The notes under the pieces: generated by a model
Told to the model about the DNA's origin: nothing
Database searches by the model: none
Seen by the model: only the letters and a program-made list of their open reading frames with translations
Shown: piece after piece, positions 14,565-21,921 of the stretch
How the letters are laid out: every line of letters starts with the position of its first letter
How positions within the stretch are numbered: position 1 is the first letter of the stretch
Position numbers and translations under genes: made by a program
Origin: JAEZKC01 sp046538945
GTDB lineage: Bacteria; Fibrobacterota; Chitinivibrionia; Chitinivibrionales; Chitinispirillaceae
DNA length: 21,921 nucleotides
NCBI GenBank assembly: GCA_046538945.1
Contig: JBKHHW010000043.1
Location: 1 to 21,921, forward strand
Direction: 5' to 3'

Positions 14565-17264
14565 TTATTTGCCGCGGGTGTACATTACGCTCCTCTTTTC
14601 ACCTGTTCCGCAGTCCATCTTAACTATGTAGACACCCGGTACAAGCAGTGCATCCTTGAACCCGACACTGTTATACCCCTTTTTCGCCTGACCATTGAAC
14701 AGATTTGCCACCTTGCGTCCCGATATGCTGAAAAGAGAAATTGTCACCCCGGAACTCTTCGGATTATGAAATGACACTCTGTCTTTCACTATGGAAAGGT
14801 GTAGAGATTTTTTTCCACTCAGATCTCCGCGTGCACTGGTAGACTGGTTGTTCAGCGCATTGCTGCTGTAGGTGATCATGTCGATATTCGCCGCCCCTTC
14901 GGAAGTCAGCGACGTGAGAGTGACTACGTTTTCCCCTTGTATAAAACTTATCGGAACTGATACGGAATTCCAGGTAGTCCAGGCGGATGTCGAGGGCATG
15001 CTTACCGATGCCTGCTGCTCGGTCCCGTTGACCGATACCGAAACGGGCCTGTCCGCGGAACTTCCGTTTGCGTACCGGAAGACAAGATCGGTGGTCAAGG
15101 CCTCATCCGCATGAAACACCCATGAAGCCGACGCTCCAGCTTCGTTTGAGGTGTTCAGATATCCCTCCCCGACAAATCCCCCATTGATCGACTCGGTCAC
15201 TCCGTCAAACTCTGCGGCATCTTCCCCCTGAACCGAACCTTTACACGGAAGAACGCCGGTCTCACCTCCCGCACACATACCGCAGTCATCCATGTAGGCA
15301 TCACCTCCCCAGTCTCCGTTACAGTCCTGCCCGCATGGTTCCCTGCCTGTAGTGCCACCCACACATTCTCCGCAGTTGTCCACATATGCACCTCCGCCCA
15401 TAACTCCGGCACAGTCCTCCACCGGTTCCCCGTTTACGAGTGTGATATCGGGAACCGGCGCACCGTCGGGGAAATAGTATCCCACATGTGGCGGCTGATT
15501 GTAGGCGACATTCTGCCAGGCGATACTGAGCCGGTAGATGGGGTCATGCATGAGGGTGTAGTTCTTGTGGTCGGTTGGTATGGTGGTTGTGAAAATCAGA
15601 AGCGCGTTGTTGTCAGCGTGTCTCCAGATCACCTCTTCTCGCCAGTCACCCAGAATATCTGCCGAAAGCCCGGGATTGCTCTTGGTGCCGTTATTCTTGG
15701 CCGCACCGAAATGGTACGCTGTCAGCAGCCTTTCGGTTCTGCCCTGTTCGTTTACATTGTCTATCATCTCATCATTGAGCAATTCCCGATGCACATCCCC
15801 GTCCCAGTACACGAGGAAATTGGTTGAACTGGGCGACATGGAAACAGATCTACCCTTGCTGTCGAAGGGACCATGCCCCGAAGCCCAGATTTCCGCACCC
15901 CGGTGTCCCGGGTGAACATCGGCCGCGACACCTCTTCCCACATCTCCTTCGTCCCTGACATCTAGAATCATCTCTCCTGTTGCGGCATCTCTGTAGGAAA
16001 TTCCCCAGGTTGCGCCTTCGTGAGGCATGAAAAACTCAAGTCCCGGACGATCGGGATCGAAATCTCCCAGGTGAGTGGCATCACCGTGACCGTAACCAGT
16101 GGAATACAATCCCGTACCGTCGTTATCGATCGCACAGGCCCCGTACATGATTTCATCGGCTCCGTCACCGTCAACATCACCCACCGAAAGGCTGTGGGCT
16201 CCCTGCCCGGCATAGCTGCGGTATCCGTCATCACTGTCAAACGTCCATCGGTGGGAAAGTGAGGTTCCGTCCCAGTCCCATGCGGCAAGAACGGTTCTGG
16301 TATAATACCCTCTGCACATGACAAGGGAAGGATGTTCTCCGTCCAGGTATGCTATACAGGCAAGAAACCGGTCCACTCTATTTCCGTAGTTATCTCCCCA
16401 GGAATTGACACTGCCCCGAACAGGGATGTACTCCACGGTTTCCATTTCCGCGCCGGTCTCACCGTTGAAAACAGTGAGATATTCGGGTCCCTCAAGTACA
16501 TATCCGCCGCTGTTTCTGTAGTCAGCCCCGTCATTGTCGTTTGCCGCCGGACCTCTGCTGAGATACGCGCCGCTCCCGTCTCTGGTACCGGGAGCGGTCT
16601 TGCACGCCACTTCGGCTTTGCCGTCGCTGTCGAGATCGTACACCATGAACTGGGTATAGTGAGCACCGGATCTGATATTCACGCCCAGATCGATTCTCCA
16701 CAGACTCGTTCCGTCAAGCTTCACCGCTTCCAGAAACGTGTTATCGGTGTGACCCGAGTGTGCATTGTCCTTTGCATTTGAGGGATACCACTTGATGATC
16801 AGTTCGTATTCGCCATCCCCGTCCAGATCGCCAACCGAGAGGTCGTTGGGCTCGTAGCTCCCCCCCTGAGGACCGTTTGCGGGGCGGTTGAGCGGAATCG
16901 TTTTGTACTGCTCACCCCACACCCCCGCGCTTCCGGACGGCTGGGATTCGCTGCCGTTTACGACTGATGTCACTGTGTAGCTATCCCCGGTGCTTCCGCC
17001 GGCATCCACATAGTTGGTACTTTCGGTGATCGGCTCGCCGTTTATTTTCTCCCCGTTGCGGTATACATTGAACCCGATGCTGGAAGGCTCCGTACCCATC
17101 ATCCTCCAGGAGACGAACACGTCGCTTCCCCGGTTCACCGCCACCACCCCGCGGTCCAGTTTTTCCATAAGGCGGGCGGCACTCGAATTCAGAAATGCTC
17201 CCGAAATCACTATCAGGGCAAGAATGCTGGTACGGATACGACTCATGGAACCGCATTTTTTCAT
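14565..17264 (-). CDS. Secreted rhamnogalacturonan lyase, PL11 family, with carbohydrate-binding and sorting domains
   Basis: PL11 enzymes cut rhamnogalacturonan I, the branched backbone of pectin, by beta-elimination. This 899-residue protein has a signal peptide (1-30). An eight-bladed beta-propeller lyase domain (about 31-610) opens RLMEKLDRGVVAVNRGSDVFVSW, with repeated calcium-type loops (VGDLDGDGEYE, YDLDSDGKAEVACKT, VGDVDGDGADE) and the ending YNQPPHVGYYFPDG that is usual for the family. A Cys/Gly linker (617-674) carries 'DNCGxCxGG.TG..PC' units. A CBM35/6-like domain (about 677-802) and a T9SS type A-like sorting domain (about 820-899, LFSISGRKVANLF then PGVYIVKM) complete it. The start at 17264 has AAAGG nine bases upstream; the GTG three codons earlier abuts the SD. 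It is longer than single-domain PL11 enzymes (about 600 aa) because of the added modules. Confidence 0.93.
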   Translation of the reverse strand: MKKCGSMSRIRTSILALIVISGAFLNSSAARLMEKLDRGVVAVNRGSDVFVSWRMMGTEPSSIGFNVYRNGEKINGEPITESTNYVDAGGSTGDSYTVTSVVNGSESQPSGSAGVWGEQYKTIPLNRPANGPQGGSYEPNDLSVGDLDGDGEYELIIKWYPSNAKDNAHSGHTDNTFLEAVKLDGTSLWRIDLGVNIRSGAHYTQFMVYDLDSDGKAEVACKTAPGTRDGSGAYLSRGPAANDNDGADYRNSGGYVLEGPEYLTVFNGETGAEMETVEYIPVRGSVNSWGDNYGNRVDRFLACIAYLDGEHPSLVMCRGYYTRTVLAAWDWDGTSLSHRWTFDSDDGYRSYAGQGAHSLSVGDVDGDGADEIMYGACAIDNDGTGLYSTGYGHGDATHLGDFDPDRPGLEFFMPHEGATWGISYRDAATGEMILDVRDEGDVGRGVAADVHPGHRGAEIWASGHGPFDSKGRSVSMSPSSTNFLVYWDGDVHRELLNDEMIDNVNEQGRTERLLTAYHFGAAKNNGTKSNPGLSADILGDWREEVIWRHADNNALLIFTTTIPTDHKNYTLMHDPIYRLSIAWQNVAYNQPPHVGYYFPDGAPVPDITLVNGEPVEDCAGVMGGGAYVDNCGECVGGTTGREPCGQDCNGDWGGDAYMDDCGMCAGGETGVLPCKGSVQGEDAAEFDGVTESINGGFVGEGYLNTSNEAGASASWVFHADEALTTDLVFRYANGSSADRPVSVSVNGTEQQASVSMPSTSAWTTWNSVSVPISFIQGENVVTLTSLTSEGAANIDMITYSSNALNNQSTSARGDLSGKKSLHLSIVKDRVSFHNPKSSGVTISLFSISGRKVANLFNGQAKKGYNSVGFKDALLVPGVYIVKMDCGTGEKRSVMYTRGK

Positions 17265-17725
17265 GTTCGGCACCTTTCAGGTATTTTAATAGGCCACTAC
17301 ACAGATCCTGAATACAATATAAAGAATTTTGTAAGTTCATGCTGAATAATAATTCATTATTGGATTTTTCACTACACAAACCAGGCCTGATTTTCCCTTT
17401 TATACCGAGCCGTCGCGCAGAAGAGCCGGGAGGGTTGTCTGAACTGCTGAAGCTCACTGAAAAGCGGCACCTACTGTCTCACACTTACTTTACCCAGTTC
17501 TCTACTTTCAGCTTTTCAAAACGCCTGAACTCTTTTTCGTTATTGGTGACCAGCGTACATTCTGAAGACAATGTCCACCTCCTTTCAACCTGCATTTCCG
17601 CCCATCAGCCCGACCGTGACTTACCAACCAGGCATACAACCCTTCAAACTCTCTGGAACAGAATATGCAGTTCCTTTTCCTATATACAATACATACACCG
17701 TAACTGACCCTGAAAGGTGTGCACC
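17265..17725. other. Intergenic region with a toxin-gene relic
   Basis: This gap of 461 bp holds the upstream region of the PL11 gene, an AT palindrome AATAAT-TC-ATTATT (17348-17361) and the vapC remnant. A plus-strand frame of 122 codons from 17339 has no ribosome site and unnatural composition. The rest shows nothing I can name. Confidence 0.4.
17485..17595 (-). pseudogene. vapC: Remnant of a VapC-type PIN-domain toxin gene (C-terminal end)
   Basis: Read on the minus strand, the last 24 codons before a TAA at 17485-17487 give CTLVTNNEKEFRRFEKLKVE and then NWVK. This is the standard C-terminal strand-helix-strand of VapC PIN-domain RNases ('LVTNN..EF.R...L..ENWV'), including the conserved TNN-x-x-EF. 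Upstream codons (MQVERRWTLSSE) still suit the preceding segment loosely, but a TGA lies in frame just beyond, and no PIN core with its acidic residues or VapB antitoxin is visible. It is therefore a decayed fragment of a toxin-antitoxin system. The upstream limit is approximate. Confidence 0.75.
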
Positions 17726-18232
17726 ATGCGCAGGTTTATAATAACTCTGATCTATATAGCATTTTTCTGGATTCTGCTTCCATTCGCCCTCCTGTACCCT
17801 TCACTTATCCTGGATCGGCGTTTAGGCCTGAAGCTCGGGAGATCAACCGTGAATACTATCCTGGGGGTGATTCTCTCTTCTGTGAGCGCGGTCATGCTTG
17901 CCCTGTCGATTCTGGATTTCCGCAAAGGAGCCCAAAAACTACCCATCACCGCCCTTCCCCCCTACGACAAAATTGTCACTCAGGGGGTGTATTCCTACTG
18001 GCGGCACCCCGTTTACCTCTTCTACACTCTCCTTTTCGCCGGAGTGGGACTTATGCTCAGATCGGGAGGGCTTCTTTTTGTAGTGCTGCCCCTATTTTCG
18101 ATTCTGGAATCGGTGCACGCCTATATAGAGGAACTCTATCTGGTCAATAAGCACGGTGAGGCCTACCGTCGGTACAAAAGAGAAACGGGGGTAGTAATCC
18201 CACGATTCAAAAAGCGGGTATCTTTCCCTTAG
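17726..18232 (+). CDS. Isoprenylcysteine / phospholipid methyltransferase-like membrane protein
   Basis: The 168-residue integral membrane protein has about four membrane segments (near 5-28, 43-62, 99-110 and 114-132). The diagnostic C-terminal motif of the ICMT/PEMT-type SAM-dependent methyltransferases is present as TQGVYSYWRHPVYLFY (residues 85-100, RHP at 93-95), followed by E135-E136 and HGEAYRRYKRETGVVIPR (143-160). Bacterial members methylate lipids or unidentified small substrates; the substrate here cannot be told. The start at 17726 has GAAAGG eight bases upstream; the GTG three codons earlier overlaps that SD. It stands alone, and no clear terminator follows. Confidence 0.85.
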   Translation: MRRFIITLIYIAFFWILLPFALLYPSLILDRRLGLKLGRSTVNTILGVILSSVSAVMLALSILDFRKGAQKLPITALPPYDKIVTQGVYSYWRHPVYLFYTLLFAGVGLMLRSGGLLFVVLPLFSILESVHAYIEELYLVNKHGEAYRRYKRETGVVIPRFKKRVSFP

Positions 18233-18350
18233 ATACAGGTCAACCACTTGAATCGGGCTCCCCGCCCTCCCCGCTCACATTCTAAACGGTGATGGTTTGC
18301 ACTTTTTCATCCGGATGGGCTACAACCGCGGCGCACTTCAGATTTTTTGT
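18233..18350. other. Short intergenic stretch before the GntR operon promoter
   Basis: Nothing recognisable is seen here apart from C-rich sequence after the methyltransferase stop. I see no terminator for that gene. Confidence 0.3.
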
Positions 18351-18379
18351 TTGACTCTTTGTATTTTTTGTACTATTTT
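18351..18379 (+). promoter_or_regulatory. Predicted promoter of the GntR-membrane-hydrolase operon
   Basis: TTGACT (18351-18356) and TATTTT (18374-18379) are separated by 17 bp. The -10 box lies inside the dyad at 18367-18392, so a bound repressor would block it. Confidence 0.55.
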
Positions 18380-18392
18380 GAAGTAGTACAAA
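18367..18392. promoter_or_regulatory. YtrA-type GntR operator
   Basis: TTTGTACTA (18367-18375) and TAGTACAAA (18384-18392) are perfect 9-bp inverted arms with an 8-bp centre. YtrA-subfamily GntR regulators are known to bind GTACTA/TAGTAC-type dyads at their own promoters, and such a gene begins 28 bp downstream. Autorepression is inferred. Confidence 0.7.
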
Positions 18393-18419
18393 GAGATTGT
18401 TATTTCCGGGAGAAACCTT

Positions 18420-18794
18420 ATGAACATTTCCATCGTTGATCAAAGCCCTGTAGCAGTCTACGAGCAGATCATCCTGCAGATCCTCACAGGACTGCGGGAG
18501 AAGAAACTCAAACCCAACACTCCTTTGCCGACAATCAGGCAACTGGCCTCCGATCTTGACCTCACCAAGGCCACTGTGGCCAAGGCATATCAAATTCTTG
18601 AACGAAGCAGAATCATCGCTACCGGAGGGCGGAGGGGGACTTTCATTCACGAGCATGCCGTTGAAAACGCAGATAAGTTTCTGCGGGAAACGGTGGTCAA
18701 CCAGACACGCGAATTCATAGAACTGCAGCTCAAATACGGCATTGAAGCAAACACCCTGAAAACCATATTCTCCACCATCATCAAAGAATACTGA
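18420..18794 (+). CDS. GntR-family regulator, YtrA subfamily
   Basis: The 124-residue product has an N-terminal GntR winged helix (residues 8-75: PVAVYEQIILQILTGLREKK..., LPTIRQLASDLDLTKATVAKAY, then GRRGTFI) and only a short helical C-terminal part (about 80-124). That short tail, in place of a large ligand domain, defines the YtrA subfamily, which usually controls membrane transport or envelope-stress operons. GGGAGA six bases upstream supports the ATG. It heads a plus-strand operon: the next gene begins 15 bp after its stop. A perfect dyad over the promoter is the probable self-binding site. Confidence 0.92.
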   Translation: MNISIVDQSPVAVYEQIILQILTGLREKKLKPNTPLPTIRQLASDLDLTKATVAKAYQILERSRIIATGGRRGTFIHEHAVENADKFLRETVVNQTREFIELQLKYGIEANTLKTIFSTIIKEY

Positions 18795-18809
18795 AAAAGG
18801 AGTTGTACG

Positions 18810-19724
18810 ATGATCACCATTACTATCTTCTCTGTACTGCAGCTTGCGGCACTTCTTTTTTTAGCGGCGGGGTCGGTACGGATGAACCGGCTTCAGACAT
18901 TGGCAAAGAACTTCGATTGGGTACTTAAAAACGAAAATTTTGCGCGTAAGAACAGCGAACCTGTTTTCTGGCCACTTATCGCTGCAGGCATTAGTCTTTA
19001 CGGATTAATCATTGCAGGATTCCTTTCGGGTACTCCCGAAACGCTCATGAAACTCAAGTACTACGGAATTACTTTCGCCGCTGTGGCCCTTATAGGGCTT
19101 TACTATTACATAGATAAAAAAGTGGCAGAAAAGATACCACTCAAAAAGACCCGCAATGCATCATTTATCAGAAGAACCCTTTCTTTCTACGTCAACCCCC
19201 GGGTGCTTAATGCAGCTATATCCGGAACCGTTTTTGTAATTGCGGCGATAACGGTCTCCTGGCTGGCGGGTAGAATCAGTTACGCTACGTTTTTATATGA
19301 TCTGCTGCTGGCTGTTTTCATCTACGGATCAGTCACTTTAGGTATTATTCTGGGCCTCAGGGAAAAGATCCCTCATGAATTGGATATAAAACCGGTGGCC
19401 ATCGGAAATATAGGTGAAAACTACCGCCGCTTTTCGATGAATTTGTTTCTCTATATCACCATTTTTTCCTCTCTGTTCATCCTTTTTCTCCTGGGGCTTC
19501 AGTGGTACGGACTGGATATCGCACACGATTCTCTAAGAGAAACCCTGTACCGATTCACGGGCGAGGAGATTGCTGCCTTTCGTCCGGTGTTCTCGCTTAT
19601 ACAGTGGGATATCATCAGTTCAATAATCACCGCTGCAGGATGTGTCGCTATGGTTAAAAGTAAACCTTTTAATGATATAGTCTCCATCAGGATTAAACCT
19701 TTCTCAAATCAAAATCAGTCATGA
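18810..19724 (+). CDS. Multi-pass membrane protein (DUF1648-like), GntR partner
   Basis: The 304-residue protein has about seven hydrophobic segments (near 3-22, 51-73, 84-100, 133-152, 158-182, 208-230 and 260-278). No transport or catalytic motif is recognised. The order GntR regulator followed by a membrane protein resembles operons encoding DUF1648/SdpI-like membrane proteins, but sequence support for that family is weak. AAGGAG seven bases upstream supports the start. Its stop overlaps an ATG that opens the hydrolase frame (ATGA), and the hydrolase's likely true start is 33 bp beyond the stop. Confidence 0.65.
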   Translation: MITITIFSVLQLAALLFLAAGSVRMNRLQTLAKNFDWVLKNENFARKNSEPVFWPLIAAGISLYGLIIAGFLSGTPETLMKLKYYGITFAAVALIGLYYYIDKKVAEKIPLKKTRNASFIRRTLSFYVNPRVLNAAISGTVFVIAAITVSWLAGRISYATFLYDLLLAVFIYGSVTLGIILGLREKIPHELDIKPVAIGNIGENYRRFSMNLFLYITIFSSLFILFLLGLQWYGLDIAHDSLRETLYRFTGEEIAAFRPVFSLIQWDIISSIITAAGCVAMVKSKPFNDIVSIRIKPFSNQNQS

Positions 19725-19756
19725 CATCACAAACACATCAAAAAAGGGAAGCAGCT

Positions 19757-21589
19757 ATGCTAAAGTACATTCACAAACTGACAAAGGTTGTTCTTATGTG
19801 CATATCTTGCGCCGTGCTGTTTTCAGGATGTTCTCCATCGCTTCACCCGCCTCAGATATCCACTCCTGGGGATTATCAGCCAGCTCTGGATTATATACGC
19901 AAACATGTTCCCAACGAAATGAAGAGGAGCAAAACAGCGGGACTGTCGATATGCGTTGTTGACAGCGGCAGGATTTTGTTATCGGAGGGATTTGGATACG
20001 CTAACCTTGATACAAAAGAAAAAGTACGGTCGGGTACAGGCTTCATAACAGGTTCGGTTTCCAAAGTTTTCACCGCAACTGCCATAATGCAGCTGGTTGA
20101 AAACGATGCCATTGCGCTTGATTCGCCATTAACCACCTACATTCCCGAATTCAGTATCAGGACACGGACCGATTCACGTCCCATTACCGTCCGCGATCTT
20201 CTCACCCACCATTCGGGGCTGCCCTGCGATATTGTAAACGGTTTTTTTCGCGGTCAGGACCAGTGTAACGGATGCGACACCGCATTCAGGAACCTGCCCT
20301 CACTGCTCTCGGATCAATTCACTTCCTTTGAGCCGGGAACCACTTTTTCCTATAGTAATCTGGGGTTCTCTCTTCTGGGGCACATCATCGAGCGGGTTAG
20401 CGGAGTAACTTATGAAAGCTATATGGACCAAAACATATTTGACAAGGTCGGGATGAACAGTTCGGCTGTACAGTTTGACCACAAGCGGATCAGATCTTTT
20501 TCCAAAGGCTACATTTCGAAAAAAAGCATATCAGCACCCTACATACGGGACATCCCCGCGGGTGCTCTGGTCAGCAGTGCCGATGACCTTGCCAGGTTTA
20601 TGAGAGCAATCCTGACTGCGGGAGAACAAACGGACACAAAACCGCTCAAAAAGAGTACTCTCGATCTAATGTGGACAGAACAGAACAGTACCGTGGAAAC
20701 TGACCTCGATTTCAGAACTGGCCTGACATATATATTGTCCAACCCGACCCGGATTCCTTCCCGGGTAGCGTGGCATACCGGAGACCTCCCTCCCTACCAT
20801 GCCGCCATGGCGATGCTACCGGATTCCAAATTGGGCGTGGCGGTTCTCACCAATTCTCTACAAGGTGCAGACCTCCCGGCAGAACTGGCAATAACTGCCC
20901 TGGAGCACATTTACGAAGCGAAAACAGGAAAGCCTCTTACGGAAAAACGGAAGCCGATCCAAAAAACGGTATATTCCCAATCTGAACTTGACGAAATCGC
21001 CGGGTTTTATGCAACCCCTTTTGGGCTATGCCGCGTGAAACGATCGGGCATGTCCCTTAATCTGACACTTGCGGGTATACCGCTCAGTCTTAAACAGAAC
21101 TCAGATTCCACATTTACTCCATATATCAAACTACTGGGCTTTATCCCTCTGAATCTCCCGATGCTCAAACATACCACGTTCAGTTTTCACAAGGTAAACG
21201 GAAAGAATCTCCTTTCATATCGTTACAGGGGAATCACCCTGGAACGTGGTATAAAATTTACACCTGAACCGATTTCAGCCGCATGGACAAAAAGAGCGGG
21301 ACTCTATACCGTGGTCAATCAGGTCTCTACTCCCATGAAAGAGAAGGAAATGAAACGCATGTTTGATATAGACAAAATCGATCTTGGCGTTGACACCAAA
21401 GACCACATTCTCTATATCCGGCTAAAAGGACAAAACAGCCGGATACCGTTAAAGGAGATCTCGAATCATGAAGCCCTTATCCAGGGAATCAGCAGAGGCG
21501 CAGGAGAGACAATCCGTGCATTTTCAGAAAACGGCGAAGATTTCATAAGCTACGGAGGGTTCATTCTAAAGAAAGCTGAGCGGAACTAG
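19757..21589 (+). CDS. Lipoprotein serine hydrolase, class C beta-lactamase / penicillin-binding-like
   Basis: The 610-residue protein carries a lipoprotein signal (MLKYIHKLTKVVLMCISCAV then LFSGC, acyl Cys at 25). The beta-lactamase-fold domain (about 40-390) has all three active-site motifs: S100-V-S-K103 in TGSVSKVFTATAIMQL, Y199-S-N201 in SYSNLGFSLLGHII, and H340-T-G342 in WHTGDLPPYHAAM. The C-terminal part (about 400-610) is a separate beta-rich domain of unknown role. Members act as esterases, D-aminopeptidases or peptidoglycan-related enzymes; the substrate cannot be told. The start at 19757 is preferred to the overlapping ATG at 19721 because it has AGGGA seven bases upstream and gives a normal-length signal. 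It is the last gene of the GntR operon. Confidence 0.9.
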   Translation: MLKYIHKLTKVVLMCISCAVLFSGCSPSLHPPQISTPGDYQPALDYIRKHVPNEMKRSKTAGLSICVVDSGRILLSEGFGYANLDTKEKVRSGTGFITGSVSKVFTATAIMQLVENDAIALDSPLTTYIPEFSIRTRTDSRPITVRDLLTHHSGLPCDIVNGFFRGQDQCNGCDTAFRNLPSLLSDQFTSFEPGTTFSYSNLGFSLLGHIIERVSGVTYESYMDQNIFDKVGMNSSAVQFDHKRIRSFSKGYISKKSISAPYIRDIPAGALVSSADDLARFMRAILTAGEQTDTKPLKKSTLDLMWTEQNSTVETDLDFRTGLTYILSNPTRIPSRVAWHTGDLPPYHAAMAMLPDSKLGVAVLTNSLQGADLPAELAITALEHIYEAKTGKPLTEKRKPIQKTVYSQSELDEIAGFYATPFGLCRVKRSGMSLNLTLAGIPLSLKQNSDSTFTPYIKLLGFIPLNLPMLKHTTFSFHKVNGKNLLSYRYRGITLERGIKFTPEPISAAWTKRAGLYTVVNQVSTPMKEKEMKRMFDIDKIDLGVDTKDHILYIRLKGQNSRIPLKEISNHEALIQGISRGAGETIRAFSENGEDFISYGGFILKKAERN

Positions 21590-21921
21590 CAGTCCCGTTT
21601 TTCCGCCAGGACAGTTCGTACTCTGTCCTGCTCCGGGCATGCGTGCACATATACAGAGTTAGGATTTCAATCAACTCCGCACCCCCAATCTCTGCCTGCC
21701 CAAGTCTGGGCAGGCAGATCCCGAATGAATAGCCAGATTTGCCTGTTCTTCTATAAAAAAAATTTCCAACTCTTTCACCGCGGCAAATCAGTTTAAACCG
21801 GATGAACAGCCAAAACGATCCAGGGTATCTGTTTTTACCCCGGAATAGTCCGGATAAACCCGCTTCGCAGCGGAAAAAAGCATATTTTTGCAGGCATACA
21901 CTATTCCCCCGCACGGGGGAA
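21590..21921. other. Hairpin-rich gene-free end of window
   Basis: No gene is seen. Five perfect hairpins occur in 332 bp: CAGGACAG/CTGTCCTG (21607-21630), TCTGCCTGCCCA/TGGGCAGGCAGA (21691-21718), CCGGA/TCCGG (21840-21853), CCGCT/AGCGG (21860-21873) and TTCCCCC/GGGGGAA (21904-21921). None is followed by a proper T-run. The last one runs into the window edge. Confidence 0.5.
21691..21718. repeat. 12-bp perfect hairpin, GCCTGCCCA family
   Basis: Twelve-base arms with an AGTC loop form the strongest inverted repeat in this tail. It contains the words GCCTGCCCAA and GGCAGGCAG, also present in reversed order in the hairpins at 1303-1341 and 7036-7074. It may mark a dispersed REP-like family. Confidence 0.5.

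Noticed and set aside
17339..17707. 122-codon plus-strand frame before the methyltransferase-like gene
   Set aside because: It has no ribosome site and unnatural composition, and it overlaps the vapC remnant on the other strand.
21901..21921. Possible first CRISPR repeat at the right edge (C5-GCAC-G5 hairpin)
   Set aside because: Only one unit is visible, the right side is cut off, and there are no cas genes in the window. It cannot be supported.

Overview
The window looks like chromosome from a polysaccharide-degrading Gram-negative bacterium, most likely Fibrobacterota / Chitinispirillum-like or another FCB-group lineage. The reasons are two secreted proteins with C-terminal domains resembling type IX secretion (T9SS) type A sorting domains, a modular rhamnogalacturonan lyase with a Cys/Gly-rich linker, a GLUG-repeat secreted protein, and a lipoprotein serine hydrolase. 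The lineage is inferred from protein architecture alone. No rRNA, tRNA or transposase was found.
Layout. 1-1198 (minus): a WYL-domain regulator followed 22 bp downstream by the first 70 codons of a tyrosine/dual-specificity-phosphatase-like protein that leaves the window. 1751-6334 (plus): a 1527-aa secreted protein with 13 fibronectin-III-like repeats and a sorting tail, closed by a strong terminator. 6406-7104: an exact 699-bp direct repeat of 673-1371, carrying the 5' half of the WYL gene, so the FN3 gene lies between two identical direct repeats. 7217-7777 (minus): two small genes, one resembling a beta-flower repeat protein. 8202-10079 (plus): GLUG protein with a C-terminal NADase-type glycan-binding-like domain. 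10080-10437: hairpin-rich gap. 10438-11103 (minus): secreted protein of unknown function. 11449-12548 (plus): hisE-hisG pair. 12903-14236 (plus): PadR regulator overlapping a HAAS-type membrane protein. 14318-14470 (minus): a 50-aa secreted peptide. 14565-17264 (minus): PL11 rhamnogalacturonan lyase. 17485-17595 (minus): a vapC toxin remnant. 17726-18229 (plus): isoprenylcysteine/phospholipid-methyltransferase-like membrane enzyme. 18420-21589 (plus): a YtrA-type GntR regulator, a multi-pass membrane protein and a beta-lactamase-fold lipoprotein in one operon. 21590-21921: a hairpin-rich tail.
Working together: the two small regulators (PadR and YtrA/GntR) each head a short operon with a membrane protein and each has a dyad symmetry over its own predicted promoter, which is the expected layout for self-regulated envelope-response operons. 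The two proteins with sorting tails (FN3 protein, PL11 lyase) would share one export route and probably act on or bind plant-type polysaccharide outside the cell. The his pair is housekeeping. The most unusual structural feature is the exact 699-bp repeat around the FN3 gene. It has the geometry left by single-crossover insertion of a circle, or by a segmental duplication, or it could be an assembly error.
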